From NCBI RefSeq assembly GCF_900103525.1, contig NZ_FNHN01000007.1:186001-250000 (forward strand): a stretch of 64,000 nucleotides of DNA, in the 5' to 3' direction. The translations under genes were made by a program, and so were the position numbers. Positions 49,831 to 58,073 of the stretch are shown piece by piece (position 1 is the first letter of the stretch; each line of letters begins with the position of its first letter). Source of the stretch: Bacillus sp. OK048. GTDB lineage: Bacteria > Bacillota > Bacilli > Bacillales > Cytobacillaceae. Below the pieces are notes generated by a model. That model saw only the letters and a program-made list of their open reading frames with translations. It had not been told where the DNA came from and ran no database searches.

Positions 49831-51828
49831 TTGAAAAAAATAATGGGGCTGCTGGTAATGGTGATGCTGATGTTAGTGGCAGCTGGCTGCAGCAAAGAAC
49901 CTACGCCAGAGGATCGATTTGCCGCGTACATAAAACTATGGAATGATCAAAAGTTCGATCAGATGTATGACCTCCTCACAGATGGATCCAAAGAGGTGAT
50001 CTCCAAGGAAGACTTTACTACCCGCTATCAAAAAATCTACGAAGACATACAAATCAAAGACCTCAAGGTGACTTTTGACAAACCGGGTGATAATGAAGAA
50101 CTGCCCAAGGATCAAGAAAGTGTTACCTATGATTTTTCCGCTACCATGAACAGCATCGCTGGACCAATCGAATTTACACACAAAGCCAAGCTGAAAAAAG
50201 AAGAACGTGATAAAAAGAATAACTGGTATGTTGACTGGAATACCACATATATTTTTCCCGAATTAAAAGACGGTGACAAAATCGGCATCAGCTCTTCGAC
50301 GCCAAAGCGTGGGCAAATCCTTGACCGAGCAGGCAATGGGCTGGCTGTGAACGGACAGGTATACGAAGTCGGTGTGGTCCCTGGAAAGCTTGAGGGGCAG
50401 AAGGAGACCGTCATTCAACAATTGTCGAGCCTGCTAAAAATGACTCCCGACCAAATCAACAAGGCGCTTTCTGCCAGCTGGGTGAAGCCAGACTTGTTTG
50501 TCCCGTTAAAGAAGGTGTCAATGGATGATCAGGAACGGATCGCGCAATTAATCGCCCTAGAGCCGGTTCAAACGAAAAAAGTCGGGGCTCGGATTTATCC
50601 ATATAAAGAAGCAGCCGCTCATTTAATTGGCTATGTTGGCTCGATTACTGCGGAAGAATTAGAAAAACGGAAGGATAAAGGCTACTCGAGCAATGATGTC
50701 ATCGGAAAAAGAGGGCTCGAGGAAGTTTTTGATGAGCAGCTGAAAGGAAAAAGCGGTATAACCATCACGATTAAAAAGCCGGATGGCAGCACAGAATTAC
50801 TGGCTGAAAAACCAGTGGAGGACGGACCGGATATAAAGCTGACCATCGATATCGATTTGCAGGCGAGCTTGTATGCCGAGTTAGTTGGTGAAGCGGGCAC
50901 AGGGGCGGCGCTAGACCCGGTTAGCGGTGAAACGCTGGCACTTGTCAGTTCACCATCGTTTGACCCCAATCAAGCCGCGCTGGGCTTCTCAACCGATGAG
51001 TGGAATCAGCTTCAGGACCATCCGCAAAAGCCAATGACAACGAGGTTCAATAAGGCGTATGCGCCAGGATCCGTATTCAAGCCAATCACGGCTTCCGTTG
51101 GGCTTACGAACAATGTAATAACGCCAGAGCAAACCATGGACATAAGCGGTTTGAAATGGCAAAAAGGCGCCTCGTGGGGTAATTATTTTGTGACGAGAGT
51201 TCATGAAGCGAATCCTGTTAATCTCGAAAAGGCCATGGTATTCTCGGATAATATTTATTTTGCCCAGACGGCATTGGGGATTGGGAAAGATGCCTTCACC
51301 GCTGGGTTAAAGGAATTTGGTTTTGAAGAAGAGTCCGATTTTCCATTCCCGCTTGAAACATCAACGATTGGAAAATTGGATAAGGAAATCGCTTTGGCCG
51401 ACTCCGGTTATGGTCAGGGACAAATTCAAATGAGTATCGTTCATTTATTGCAGTCCTATACGCCATTTGCCAATGGTGGAAAGATGATTAAGCCAACCCT
51501 CGTGCTGGACGTTGCGAAAACTGAGAAGCATGTGGTTTCGCCAGAAATTGCCACTACCATTTCTGAAATGCTGCGAAAAGTCGTCGGCGATGCGGAGGGA
51601 ACCGCTCATGGTGCGGAAATCGCAGACTATCCACTTGCGGGTAAAACCGGAACAGCTGAAATCAAACAAAAGCAGGGTGAAACCGGAACCGAAAACGGCT
51701 TTTTCATGGCTTATAACACAAACTCCCCAAGTTTACTGGTGGCGATGATGGTTGAAAATGTCCAGGGCCGAGGCGGATCACAAATACCGGTGAAAAAAGT
51801 CAAAAATGTTTTTATGCAGATGAAATAA
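49831..51828 (+). CDS. pbpC: PBP3/PbpC-type class B penicillin-binding lipoprotein
   Basis: 665 residues. Signal with lipobox LVAAGC, then a MecA-N/NTF2-like domain (about 27-145), PBP dimer domain (about 155-330) and transpeptidase domain. Active-site motifs: Ser414-V-F-Lys (PGSVFKPI), Ser472-D-N, and Lys605-T-G (GKTGTAE). It makes peptide cross-links in peptidoglycan; related PBP2a and PBP3 proteins bind beta-lactams poorly and can give intrinsic resistance. TTG start 6 nt after AAAGGGGGGGA. Another ATG 12 nt later is possible. Confidence 0.9.
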   Translation: MKKIMGLLVMVMLMLVAAGCSKEPTPEDRFAAYIKLWNDQKFDQMYDLLTDGSKEVISKEDFTTRYQKIYEDIQIKDLKVTFDKPGDNEELPKDQESVTYDFSATMNSIAGPIEFTHKAKLKKEERDKKNNWYVDWNTTYIFPELKDGDKIGISSSTPKRGQILDRAGNGLAVNGQVYEVGVVPGKLEGQKETVIQQLSSLLKMTPDQINKALSASWVKPDLFVPLKKVSMDDQERIAQLIALEPVQTKKVGARIYPYKEAAAHLIGYVGSITAEELEKRKDKGYSSNDVIGKRGLEEVFDEQLKGKSGITITIKKPDGSTELLAEKPVEDGPDIKLTIDIDLQASLYAELVGEAGTGAALDPVSGETLALVSSPSFDPNQAALGFSTDEWNQLQDHPQKPMTTRFNKAYAPGSVFKPITASVGLTNNVITPEQTMDISGLKWQKGASWGNYFVTRVHEANPVNLEKAMVFSDNIYFAQTALGIGKDAFTAGLKEFGFEEESDFPFPLETSTIGKLDKEIALADSGYGQGQIQMSIVHLLQSYTPFANGGKMIKPTLVLDVAKTEKHVVSPEIATTISEMLRKVVGDAEGTAHGAEIADYPLAGKTGTAEIKQKQGETGTENGFFMAYNTNSPSLLVAMMVENVQGRGGSQIPVKKVKNVFMQMK

Positions 51829-51964
51829 GAAAAAAACAGAAACCAGATTATGCTAAAGGGTTCGGTTTTGAGGTGATTTTCTTAAAATACGAGCAGAAAT
51901 GACAGTCATATTGGATTCTTATTGGTATATAAAAAGTAAAAATCGCCATAGCGGGAATAAAGTA

Positions 51965-52160
51965 AAATAAGCGGAGAGTTTCCGGTTAAATGTAGAATAG
52001 AGCTCGTTTTCGGGAAAATAAGGGGAGGTTTTCCGCTTATACAAAGCAACATCCTTCATTTTTGGGTTTTTCGAGATAATAGGCGGAATCTCTCCGTCTA
52101 TTTATGCCCTTTTTACTAATAATTACTAATTAAGCGGAATTCTTCCGTCTATTTATCAGC
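51965..52160 (+). repeat. Four-palindrome element, copy 3
   Basis: Palindromes of the CGGA...TCCG type at 51972, 52023, 52084 and 52135 (steps 51, 61, 51), as in copies 1 and 2. The second palindrome GGGAGGTTTTCCGCTTAT is nearly identical to copy 1. The end sequences GTTGATTTT/AAAATCAAC are not visible here. Confidence 0.78.
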
Positions 52161-52382
52161 TCGGGTACTTTACCTGACCCTCAACCGACAAGTGCGGACC
52201 CTCTGGGTTCTTGATGCCGGAATCAGCAGCTTTTTATAGATCAGCTTATCTAAAAATTGGTGCTCAAAACGGCACTGCAAATGACAGAAGTTTTGACCCT
52301 CTTTTTTAATTGTACAATACTTATTGTCTATCATAATAATGATGTCAAAGTTAATGGAATTTCGTGGAAAACTTGATAAATA
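52161..52382. other. Gene-free stretch
   Basis: No gene or repeat that I can support; AT-rich toward the end. Confidence 0.4.
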
Positions 52383-52418
52383 AAGAAAAGACGTATGCTA
52401 ATTCATACGTCTTTTCTT
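52383..52418. terminator. Terminator beyond the rhamnogalacturonan lyase gene
   Basis: AAGAAAAGACGTATG and CATACGTCTTTTCTT pair over 15 bp around 6 nt. A T-rich tail exists on both strands. It lies 117 nt after the minus-strand stop. Confidence 0.7.
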
Positions 52419-52534
52419 GTGTCTTTTAATAAGAATGCACCCGAAAACGGAACCCTTTAAGCTAAAGTGATTTCTGTTTTTAATGTTAAAAGTAATTTTG
52501 CGTTTCAATGGTTTCTGTTGTTATGATGTAAAGG

Positions 52535-55500
52535 TTATTTTGCTGTCCAAACTGCTATTAGTTGATCAGCGTCAGCGAGAAGTTTGGCTTTTAGACCTTC
52601 ATCGACCTTTGCCTTGTTAAGATGCTTTTTAAAATTTTCCATGTGTTTCACTGCCTGTTTGATTTTTCCATCACGTAACATGTGCTGTACTTGATCCAGG
52701 CTATTTTTTAAAACAGATTCATTTAATTCTAGAACAACCGTATGTTTCATAGCTGGAAGGGTTGCTGTATAGTCAACACCTGGTGCTTGTAATTCGCCTG
52801 CAAGGATACGCTCGCGGATATCTTCACCAAGGTAGAAACTGATGTGAGGTGGCTGATTGTAGGCTGTGTTTTGCCAAGCAATACCATTCCGATAAACAGC
52901 ATCGTGCATTAATGTATATAGCCTATACTCAGTTGGTATGGTTGTACTGTATACTCGAAGCTCTGTATCGTCTGTTGTCGGCAGCAGAACTTCCTCACGC
53001 CAGTCACCGAGAATATCCCCCTGTAGAGTTGGAGTTGCTTTCGTTCCATTATTACTATGAACGCCTTTAAAAGCTTTTAGACGATCCGTTTTACCCGTTG
53101 ATTCGTTGTATTTGGAAATCGCCGTATCATCTAGTAATTCGTGCTGCAGGTCACCATCCCAGTAAAGAGCAAAGTTAGCAGATAGACCTGCATCCCTAGA
53201 GCTGTCAGCAATTACCTTGCCTTGAACATTGTAGAGGCCGCCGCCTGTTTCAACGGTGTCGCCGCCCCATCCCCAGAATTCATAGCCTGGCTCGGAGCTA
53301 ATATTCGCCGCCACGCCTCGGCCGGCATCGACAGAACCAAAGTAGGACATAAACGTTTCACCTGTTGCCGCATCATGTAATTCTAAAGAGGCAACGGCAG
53401 GTTCTTCATGAACCCCAAATACTTGAAGGCCGTCACGATCGGGGTCAAATGCACCGACATGAAGCGCATCCCCATGTGATCCTTTTTCACGTTGCATTTC
53501 TCCGTCCATGGTATAGAGGATACTGCCATCATGATCCAGTGTTAAACTACCAGCGATGATTTCATCAAAGCCGTCATTATCAACGTCTGCAATTGCAAGA
53601 TTGTGGTTACCCAAACTCGCCCCTCGACCCGCTTCATTTGAATCGAAAGTCCATTCTTCTACAAGCTTGCCATTTTTAACACTATAGGCGACAAAGCTTG
53701 TTCTTTCATAATAGCCACGGCCATAAATCGCACTTGGCGTTTTGCCATCTAAGAAAGCTAAACCGGCAAGGAAACGGTCAGAACGGTTCTGCCAAGTATC
53801 GCCCCATGAAGCACCAGCGTCGTCTCCAAGTGGGAACGCATAATCGATGGTATCGATCACTTCACCTGTTTCACCGTTAAAGACGGAGATATATTCAGGT
53901 CCGCCAATGATATGGCCATTCGCTGCTAACCATTTACCATTATCTTCTGGATTTCCAATTTCACTAAGCACTTTGCTGCTGTCAAACTTGCCATTCGTTA
54001 CACCATAAGCAGTTGTCCCGTCAGCTGTTTTGATGAGGAAATCACTTTTTCCATTGCCGTCAAAATCGGCGACGATAAATTGATGATAATGGGCACCAGA
54101 GGTTAGATTAAGCCCCATATTGATCCGCCACAACAGCGTTCCGTCCAATTTGTAGGCATCAAAAATCGTCGGACCCGTCATAGCGGTCTGGGAACTGTCA
54201 ATTGCATTGGTTGGATACCATTTTACAATGACTTCAAGCTCGCCATCACCATCTAAGTCTCCTACACTGGAATCATTTACAGTGTATGTGTAATCGCCAG
54301 TAGCAGTCGTGCCGCCCTCAGGCTTTTGCATCGGTATTGAAAGATAGTCTTCAGCTAATGCTTTTACTTCATTTTTCTCAACAGATTGGCCATTCACCAG
54401 TGTTTCCACTGTATACGTATCGTTTGCTGACCCTTTTGCATCCTGATAGTTGGTCACATTTAGCGGTTTAGAGGTTACTTTTTTTCCATTGCGGTAGACA
54501 TTAAAGGTCACATCTTTCGCATATTCATCCGCAAGTAAACGCCAGCTGACAAAAATCCCATTTTCGGATTTAAGGGCAATCACGCTGCGATCCAGCCATT
54601 CTGTTTGTCTTTCGATTCCCGGATCAAGTAGGCGGTTATAAACATAAAAAGTGGCTTCACGATTAAAGCTGTTGTCGATCCCTTTTGTTTCGGCGAGAAT
54701 ACCTTTAAACTCGTAAACACCTGATATTTCAGGATTCCATTCTTTTCCGACAGACTTCCACTCACTAACAGCCACTTCCTTCTTGCTGTTATCGGCAAGT
54801 GTGACGGTCACGGTTTCAGGCAGGCCGATGGATGACAAATCAGAAGTTGTTTCATTTACTTTCACATGGTGGTATCGTAATTGATCTACTTTTGAAATGG
54901 TATTACTAGGAATCGGCACATTGTAGACGCCAAAGTCGTCAAGGTAGGTAGTCCAAGAGTGGTTATTTCCAGACGTCCGGATCCCGACAAGCTTAACGGT
55001 CTTGACAGATCCGTCAAACGCAACACCCTCTAGGGAAGAAGTGTATTCTTTTGTTTCACCAGATGCTTTATCCGTTAGCGTTAAAACAGCTTGGTTGTTG
55101 ATTAAATCAAAATGAACACGTACTTCATACCAGGCTTCTTGATTGGTGATGAAGGTTTCAGCAGGGGCTTGGCTGCCCGCAAAATACTCTATTGCTTCCT
55201 TATTGGTATTGTTTAACGTGAAAATAGTGTTTCCTGTACTATCAATAATTCGAAGCTCACCGGAATTTTCATACTGTCGATCGCCTTTATCATTGTTCTT
55301 ACCAGGATACCAATCTAGCTTGACAAGAATGTCTTTTCCTTTAACAGCCGTTTCTAAATTCTTTGTGGCAACACGGCCGCCAGATTGATTGACAATGGTG
55401 TATTGAAGTTTATCCGTTGCGTTTCCTTTAATGTTTCCCCTATTAATAGAAACAGTTGAATTGGCTGCGGTAAAGCCCCAGAGATTGTTTTTTTCAAAAT

Positions 55501-55624
55501 CAGAGCCATCTACCAATTGGTACCCATCAACATCCGAAAGTGTAGCCGAGACAAATGGAAGATTTGAAAAAACGAGCCCTAGTGATAATACCCCCATTAA
55601 GATTTTCCTTTTTCTTTTACCCAA
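52535..55624 (-). CDS. Secreted rhamnogalacturonan lyase (PL11-type) with N- and C-terminal additions
   Basis: 1029 residues from TTG 55624, after AAAGGAGTGA; the longer frame has no ribosome site. Signal peptide (KRKRKILMGVLSLGLVFSNL, ending VSA). An N-terminal beta-sandwich (about 30-245), an Ig-like linker, then the PL11 catalytic beta-propeller (about 345-945), with RQTEWLDRSVIALKS, DLDGDGELEVIVKWYP, SGAHYHQFIVADFDGNGKSD and YWDGDLQHELLD. The end is a helical tail of about 80 residues like FIVAR modules. It cleaves the rhamnogalacturonan I backbone of pectin outside the cell. A cre site lies upstream. It stands between sporulation genes as an accessory insertion. Confidence 0.88.
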   Translation of the reverse strand: MGKRKRKILMGVLSLGLVFSNLPFVSATLSDVDGYQLVDGSDFEKNNLWGFTAANSTVSINRGNIKGNATDKLQYTIVNQSGGRVATKNLETAVKGKDILVKLDWYPGKNNDKGDRQYENSGELRIIDSTGNTIFTLNNTNKEAIEYFAGSQAPAETFITNQEAWYEVRVHFDLINNQAVLTLTDKASGETKEYTSSLEGVAFDGSVKTVKLVGIRTSGNNHSWTTYLDDFGVYNVPIPSNTISKVDQLRYHHVKVNETTSDLSSIGLPETVTVTLADNSKKEVAVSEWKSVGKEWNPEISGVYEFKGILAETKGIDNSFNREATFYVYNRLLDPGIERQTEWLDRSVIALKSENGIFVSWRLLADEYAKDVTFNVYRNGKKVTSKPLNVTNYQDAKGSANDTYTVETLVNGQSVEKNEVKALAEDYLSIPMQKPEGGTTATGDYTYTVNDSSVGDLDGDGELEVIVKWYPTNAIDSSQTAMTGPTIFDAYKLDGTLLWRINMGLNLTSGAHYHQFIVADFDGNGKSDFLIKTADGTTAYGVTNGKFDSSKVLSEIGNPEDNGKWLAANGHIIGGPEYISVFNGETGEVIDTIDYAFPLGDDAGASWGDTWQNRSDRFLAGLAFLDGKTPSAIYGRGYYERTSFVAYSVKNGKLVEEWTFDSNEAGRGASLGNHNLAIADVDNDGFDEIIAGSLTLDHDGSILYTMDGEMQREKGSHGDALHVGAFDPDRDGLQVFGVHEEPAVASLELHDAATGETFMSYFGSVDAGRGVAANISSEPGYEFWGWGGDTVETGGGLYNVQGKVIADSSRDAGLSANFALYWDGDLQHELLDDTAISKYNESTGKTDRLKAFKGVHSNNGTKATPTLQGDILGDWREEVLLPTTDDTELRVYSTTIPTEYRLYTLMHDAVYRNGIAWQNTAYNQPPHISFYLGEDIRERILAGELQAPGVDYTATLPAMKHTVVLELNESVLKNSLDQVQHMLRDGKIKQAVKHMENFKKHLNKAKVDEGLKAKLLADADQLIAVWTAK

Positions 55625-55676
55625 ATTTAGTTCACTCCTTTTGATTTTTGACCACGCCGGACATCCTCCAAAACAA

Positions 55677-55690
55677 TGTAAACGCATACA
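55677..55690 (-). promoter_or_regulatory. cre site (CcpA operator) of the lyase gene
   Basis: TGTAAACGCATACA (complement TGTATGCGTTTACA) differs at one position from the cre consensus TGWAANCGNTNWCA. It suggests repression when preferred sugars are present. Confidence 0.7.
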
Positions 55691-55800
55691 AAAGAAGCTA
55701 GTAAATCTCCTGTTTTTGAATGAACTTCGGAACATTGGCCTATTGTTACTAAATACTAGCTCGCTTGAGACAAACCGTCTAGAAGACAATTTTGCAAAAA

Positions 55801-55827
55801 ACAAAGCCTTGTGGATCAAGGCTTTGT
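55801..55827 (-). terminator. Hairpin with T-run on the minus strand
   Basis: ACAAAGCCTTG and CAAGGCTTTGT pair over 11 bp around 5 nt; TTTTTTG follows on the minus strand. The region 55828-56060 has no gene. Confidence 0.65.
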
Positions 55828-56066
55828 TGCTGTTCTTGGACTTTATTGTAAGAGTTAGAATATTTTGATAGCGGCAGCATTCTGGACTTTTGGCAGTTGC
55901 GGTGCAAATGAACTAGGACCAAAACCCTATAAGTAGTGACTGTCATTGTCTTCCTGAGTTGGGGCATTTTTTGGGCTAGTTCCTAGCTACTTTGGAAAAA
56001 TAATCTTTTGGGGAGGAGGAGGACTGGCTTATTTTTGGTTGTAGGGTTTCCAAAAAATGTCTAAAA

Positions 56067-56139
56067 GTCCAAAACCTATTGAAAATAGTCCAAAACCTAT
56101 AGAAAAAGGTCCAAAACCCCATAAAAAAAGTTCAAAACA
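56067..56139. repeat. GTCCAAAACC motifs at 21-nt steps
   Basis: GTCCAAAACC at 56067, 56088 and 56109 and GTTCAAAAC at 56130: exactly 21 nt each. It lies just beyond the minus-strand terminator of the alkyltransferase-like gene. The 61-codon frame through it is a 7-residue repeat by-product. Confidence 0.88.
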
Positions 56140-56143
56140 AAAA

Positions 56144-56165
56144 AGCGACCTCATCCAAGGTCGCT
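56144..56165 (-). terminator. Terminator of the alkyltransferase-like gene
   Basis: AGCGACC and GGTCGCT pair around 8 nt; TTTTTTG follows on the minus strand. Confidence 0.85.
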
Positions 56166-56249
56166 CCCATCACTCAAATGTTCCACATTTAATTGTAACA
56201 ACAGAGGCAGAAGAGAAAACGGTTCAGTTCCTGCTCGTTTAAGCATATG

Positions 56250-56582
56250 TTATTCCCAACTATTACTTTCATCTGAATTTGGATGATACTGATATTTATT
56301 TAAATCAATTTTCCCGCCAAGGCCGATTTCGACTCCTTCACTTTCAAGCGAAAAAAGTTGTTCCTGATAGGATTCATCGTCTTGAATGGCGATTTGACCT
56401 TTTGTGTTGATGACACGGTGCCAAGGAAGGTGATGTTTCTTGCTCATCGAATGCAGAGCACGAACAACCTGGCGTGCCGCCCGCGGGCTCCCTGCCTCTC
56501 TTGCAATTTGTCCATAGGTCATCACTTTTCCTTCGGGAATGGCTTTAATGATCTCAATGACTCTTTCTGTAAAAGGCTGCAT
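56250..56582 (-). CDS. Alkyltransferase-like protein (MGMT fold, Trp in place of Cys)
   Basis: 110 residues from ATG 56582 (an ATG 6 nt earlier is possible). It has the DNA-binding domain of O6-methylguanine methyltransferases: GKVMTYGQIAREAGSPRAARQV with the Arg finger, and LPWHRVI, where the alkyl-accepting Cys of PCHRV is replaced by Trp54. Such ATL proteins cannot remove alkyl groups themselves but bind and flag the lesion for nucleotide excision repair in the species studied. Confidence 0.9.
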   Translation of the reverse strand: MQPFTERVIEIIKAIPEGKVMTYGQIAREAGSPRAARQVVRALHSMSKKHHLPWHRVINTKGQIAIQDDESYQEQLFSLESEGVEIGLGGKIDLNKYQYHPNSDESNSWE

Positions 56583-56636
56583 AGTCATATTCCTCTCGAT
56601 TTACTGCTTTTATTATAGAGCAAAATACCTTTTAAT

Positions 56637-56666
56637 AAGGCTCTTTTCTAAAACTTTGTTGCTTTT
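56637..56666 (+). repeat. Terminal-repeat-like 30-mer, copy A
   Basis: AAGGCTCTTTTCTAAAACTT plus TGTTGCTTTT; 29 of 30 bases are the complement of 57896-57925. AGAAAAGAGCATG near 56730 may be a decayed right end. Confidence 0.75.
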
Positions 56667-57172
56667 TGTAAAAATAAAATGATTGTGCCGTGTCTTCGCG
56701 AGAGTCTGCATAAATTTAATAAGAAAAGAGCATGTAATTATATTCGAAAGATGTAAAATATCTATTACCCAGTTAAAATTGACTTTAAGATTTTAATAAA
56801 AATCGTTACGAAAATAGGCTTTTATTAAATTTTCATTCGACATCCTTCTGCGACAAATTTCTTAGGAAATAATCGCGGCTGATTGAACATTTTCTTTAAA
56901 AAACGAGCCAGGGTATGCCTTACAGCCTTTTCGCAATCGTGTCGAAATACGGTGGGCCTGGATTCCATTTCTGTTAAAATGTCAGATTTTTCAAAAAAAT
57001 AAAATGGTACCTTGTCCCGATTAGATAAATCGTGCATATATTCGTATCCAAGCTAATAAAATGGTTACAAACCTTTACAAAGAGAGTGTTTGAGGTGAAG
57101 AATCGTTTGAAGCTCTTGTGAATTCAGTTGGGGACATGATTATTCATCGTAATGCCGCATAATTGCATAAAT
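56667..57172. other. Gene-free stretch before spoIIID
   Basis: AT-rich; no gene supported. A 70-codon minus-strand frame (56825-57037) has no ribosome site. Confidence 0.45.
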
Positions 57173-57222
57173 GGTGACAGGCACCGCTCGTGGACACTGT
57201 CCACCCCAGGCGGACAGTGCTG
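57173..57222. repeat. GGTGACAGGCACC plus GTGGACACTGTCCAC element
   Basis: GGTGACAGGCACC (57173-57185), 4 nt, the 15-nt palindrome GTGGACACTGTCCAC (57190-57204), then CCCAGGCGGACAGTG. This is the complement-side partner of the nuoK-nuoL element. It lies about 100 nt before spoIIID. Confidence 0.85.
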
Positions 57223-57319
57223 GCCGTTTGTTGGGTATTTGCGGATTTTGTATTTCGTCATAGTGATAAGCGGGTCTCATTTCGCACTTCTCACATCCAA
57301 TTTAGGGAGGGCGAGTGGT

Positions 57320-57592
57320 GTGCACGATTACATCAAAGAGAGAACTATCAAGATTGGAAAGTATATCGTGGAGACGAGAAAAACGGTTCGTGTGATAGCG
57401 AAGGAGTTTGGCGTATCCAAAAGTACTGTCCATAAAGATTTAACAGAGAGACTTCCTGAAATAAATCCTGAGCTTGCAAATGAGGTTAAAGAGATTTTAG
57501 ATTACCATAAATCGATCAGACATCTCCGGGGTGGAGAAGCAACAAAGATGAAGTACCAGAAGGAAGAACAAGAAGGTGAGGCCGTTAAATAG
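57320..57592 (+). CDS. spoIIID: Sporulation transcription factor SpoIIID
   Basis: 90 residues from GTG 57320, after AGGGAGGGCGAG; the frame is open further up through the repeat element but that part is not coding. It starts with VHDYIKERTIKIGKYIVETR and has the HTH RVIAKEFGVSKSTVHKDL; this is almost identical to B. subtilis SpoIIID. It activates or represses mother-cell genes together with sigma-E and sigma-K. A long terminator hairpin follows. Confidence 0.96.
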   Translation: MHDYIKERTIKIGKYIVETRKTVRVIAKEFGVSKSTVHKDLTERLPEINPELANEVKEILDYHKSIRHLRGGEATKMKYQKEEQEGEAVK

Positions 57593-57636
57593 GCCGATTT
57601 TCAGAAGGAATCTCTACAAAAAGAAAATATGTTTTG

Positions 57637-57698
57637 AAATGGCCTTTTTCAAGGACTTCTTAGAGCATTCTAAGAAAGTCGGGGAAAGGGCCATTTTT
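57637..57698 (+). terminator. Terminator of spoIIID
   Basis: Outer AAATGGCC...GGCCATTT and inner GACTTCTTAG...CTAAGAAAGTC arms form one long stem, then TTTTT. Confidence 0.85.
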
Positions 57699-57701
57699 AA
57701 T

Positions 57702-57925
57702 GATGGCTATTTTCGCAAACTTTGTTGTTTTGGAATATGGGTTTAATAAGATTAGGTACTAGTCTGATTCCCATTCCCATGTTTTTTCGTGTTCAACGGT
57801 AATCAGAAGGTTCATCTGATTCCCTCTAGCATGATTTTTCGTGTTCAACGGTAATCAGATGGCTTGTTCATTCCATTAAATTTCGGACATTTATTAAAAG
57901 CAACAAACTTTTAGAAAAGAGCCTT
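57702..57925. repeat. Miniature inverted-repeat element with a 52-nt internal duplication
   Basis: The left end 57702-57731 (ATGGCTATTTTCGCAAACTT plus TGTTGTTTT) resembles copy A at 56637 in about 24 of 29 positions; the right end 57896-57925 is its complement. Inside are two units with CTGATT...AATCAG hairpins at 57764/57801 and 57816/57853, exactly 52 nt apart, sharing TTTTTTCGTGTTCAACGGT. No coding capacity. Confidence 0.75.
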
Positions 57926-58073
57926 AATGATAGAAAAAAGCGGGCATACTCTTTCAATAAATTTTTTACGACAAATTTCTACGTTTTTTGTGTTTACAGT
58001 ATGGAAATTTTAAGGAATATGGTATCATTAACAATTAGGAAAGTATGACCGTTTCAAGGAGGAAAGAAACAGA

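Noticed and set aside
56057-56242. 61-codon frame with SPKPIEN-like repeats
   Set aside because: No ribosome site, it runs through the terminator hairpin of the ATL gene, and its repeat comes from the 21-nt DNA motif.
56825-57037. 70-codon minus-strand frame
   Set aside because: No ribosome site or promoter and no recognisable family.
57152-57319. Longer N-terminus of SpoIIID
   Set aside because: The upstream codons lie in the dispersed repeat and the GTG at 57320 has the ribosome site and the conserved start.
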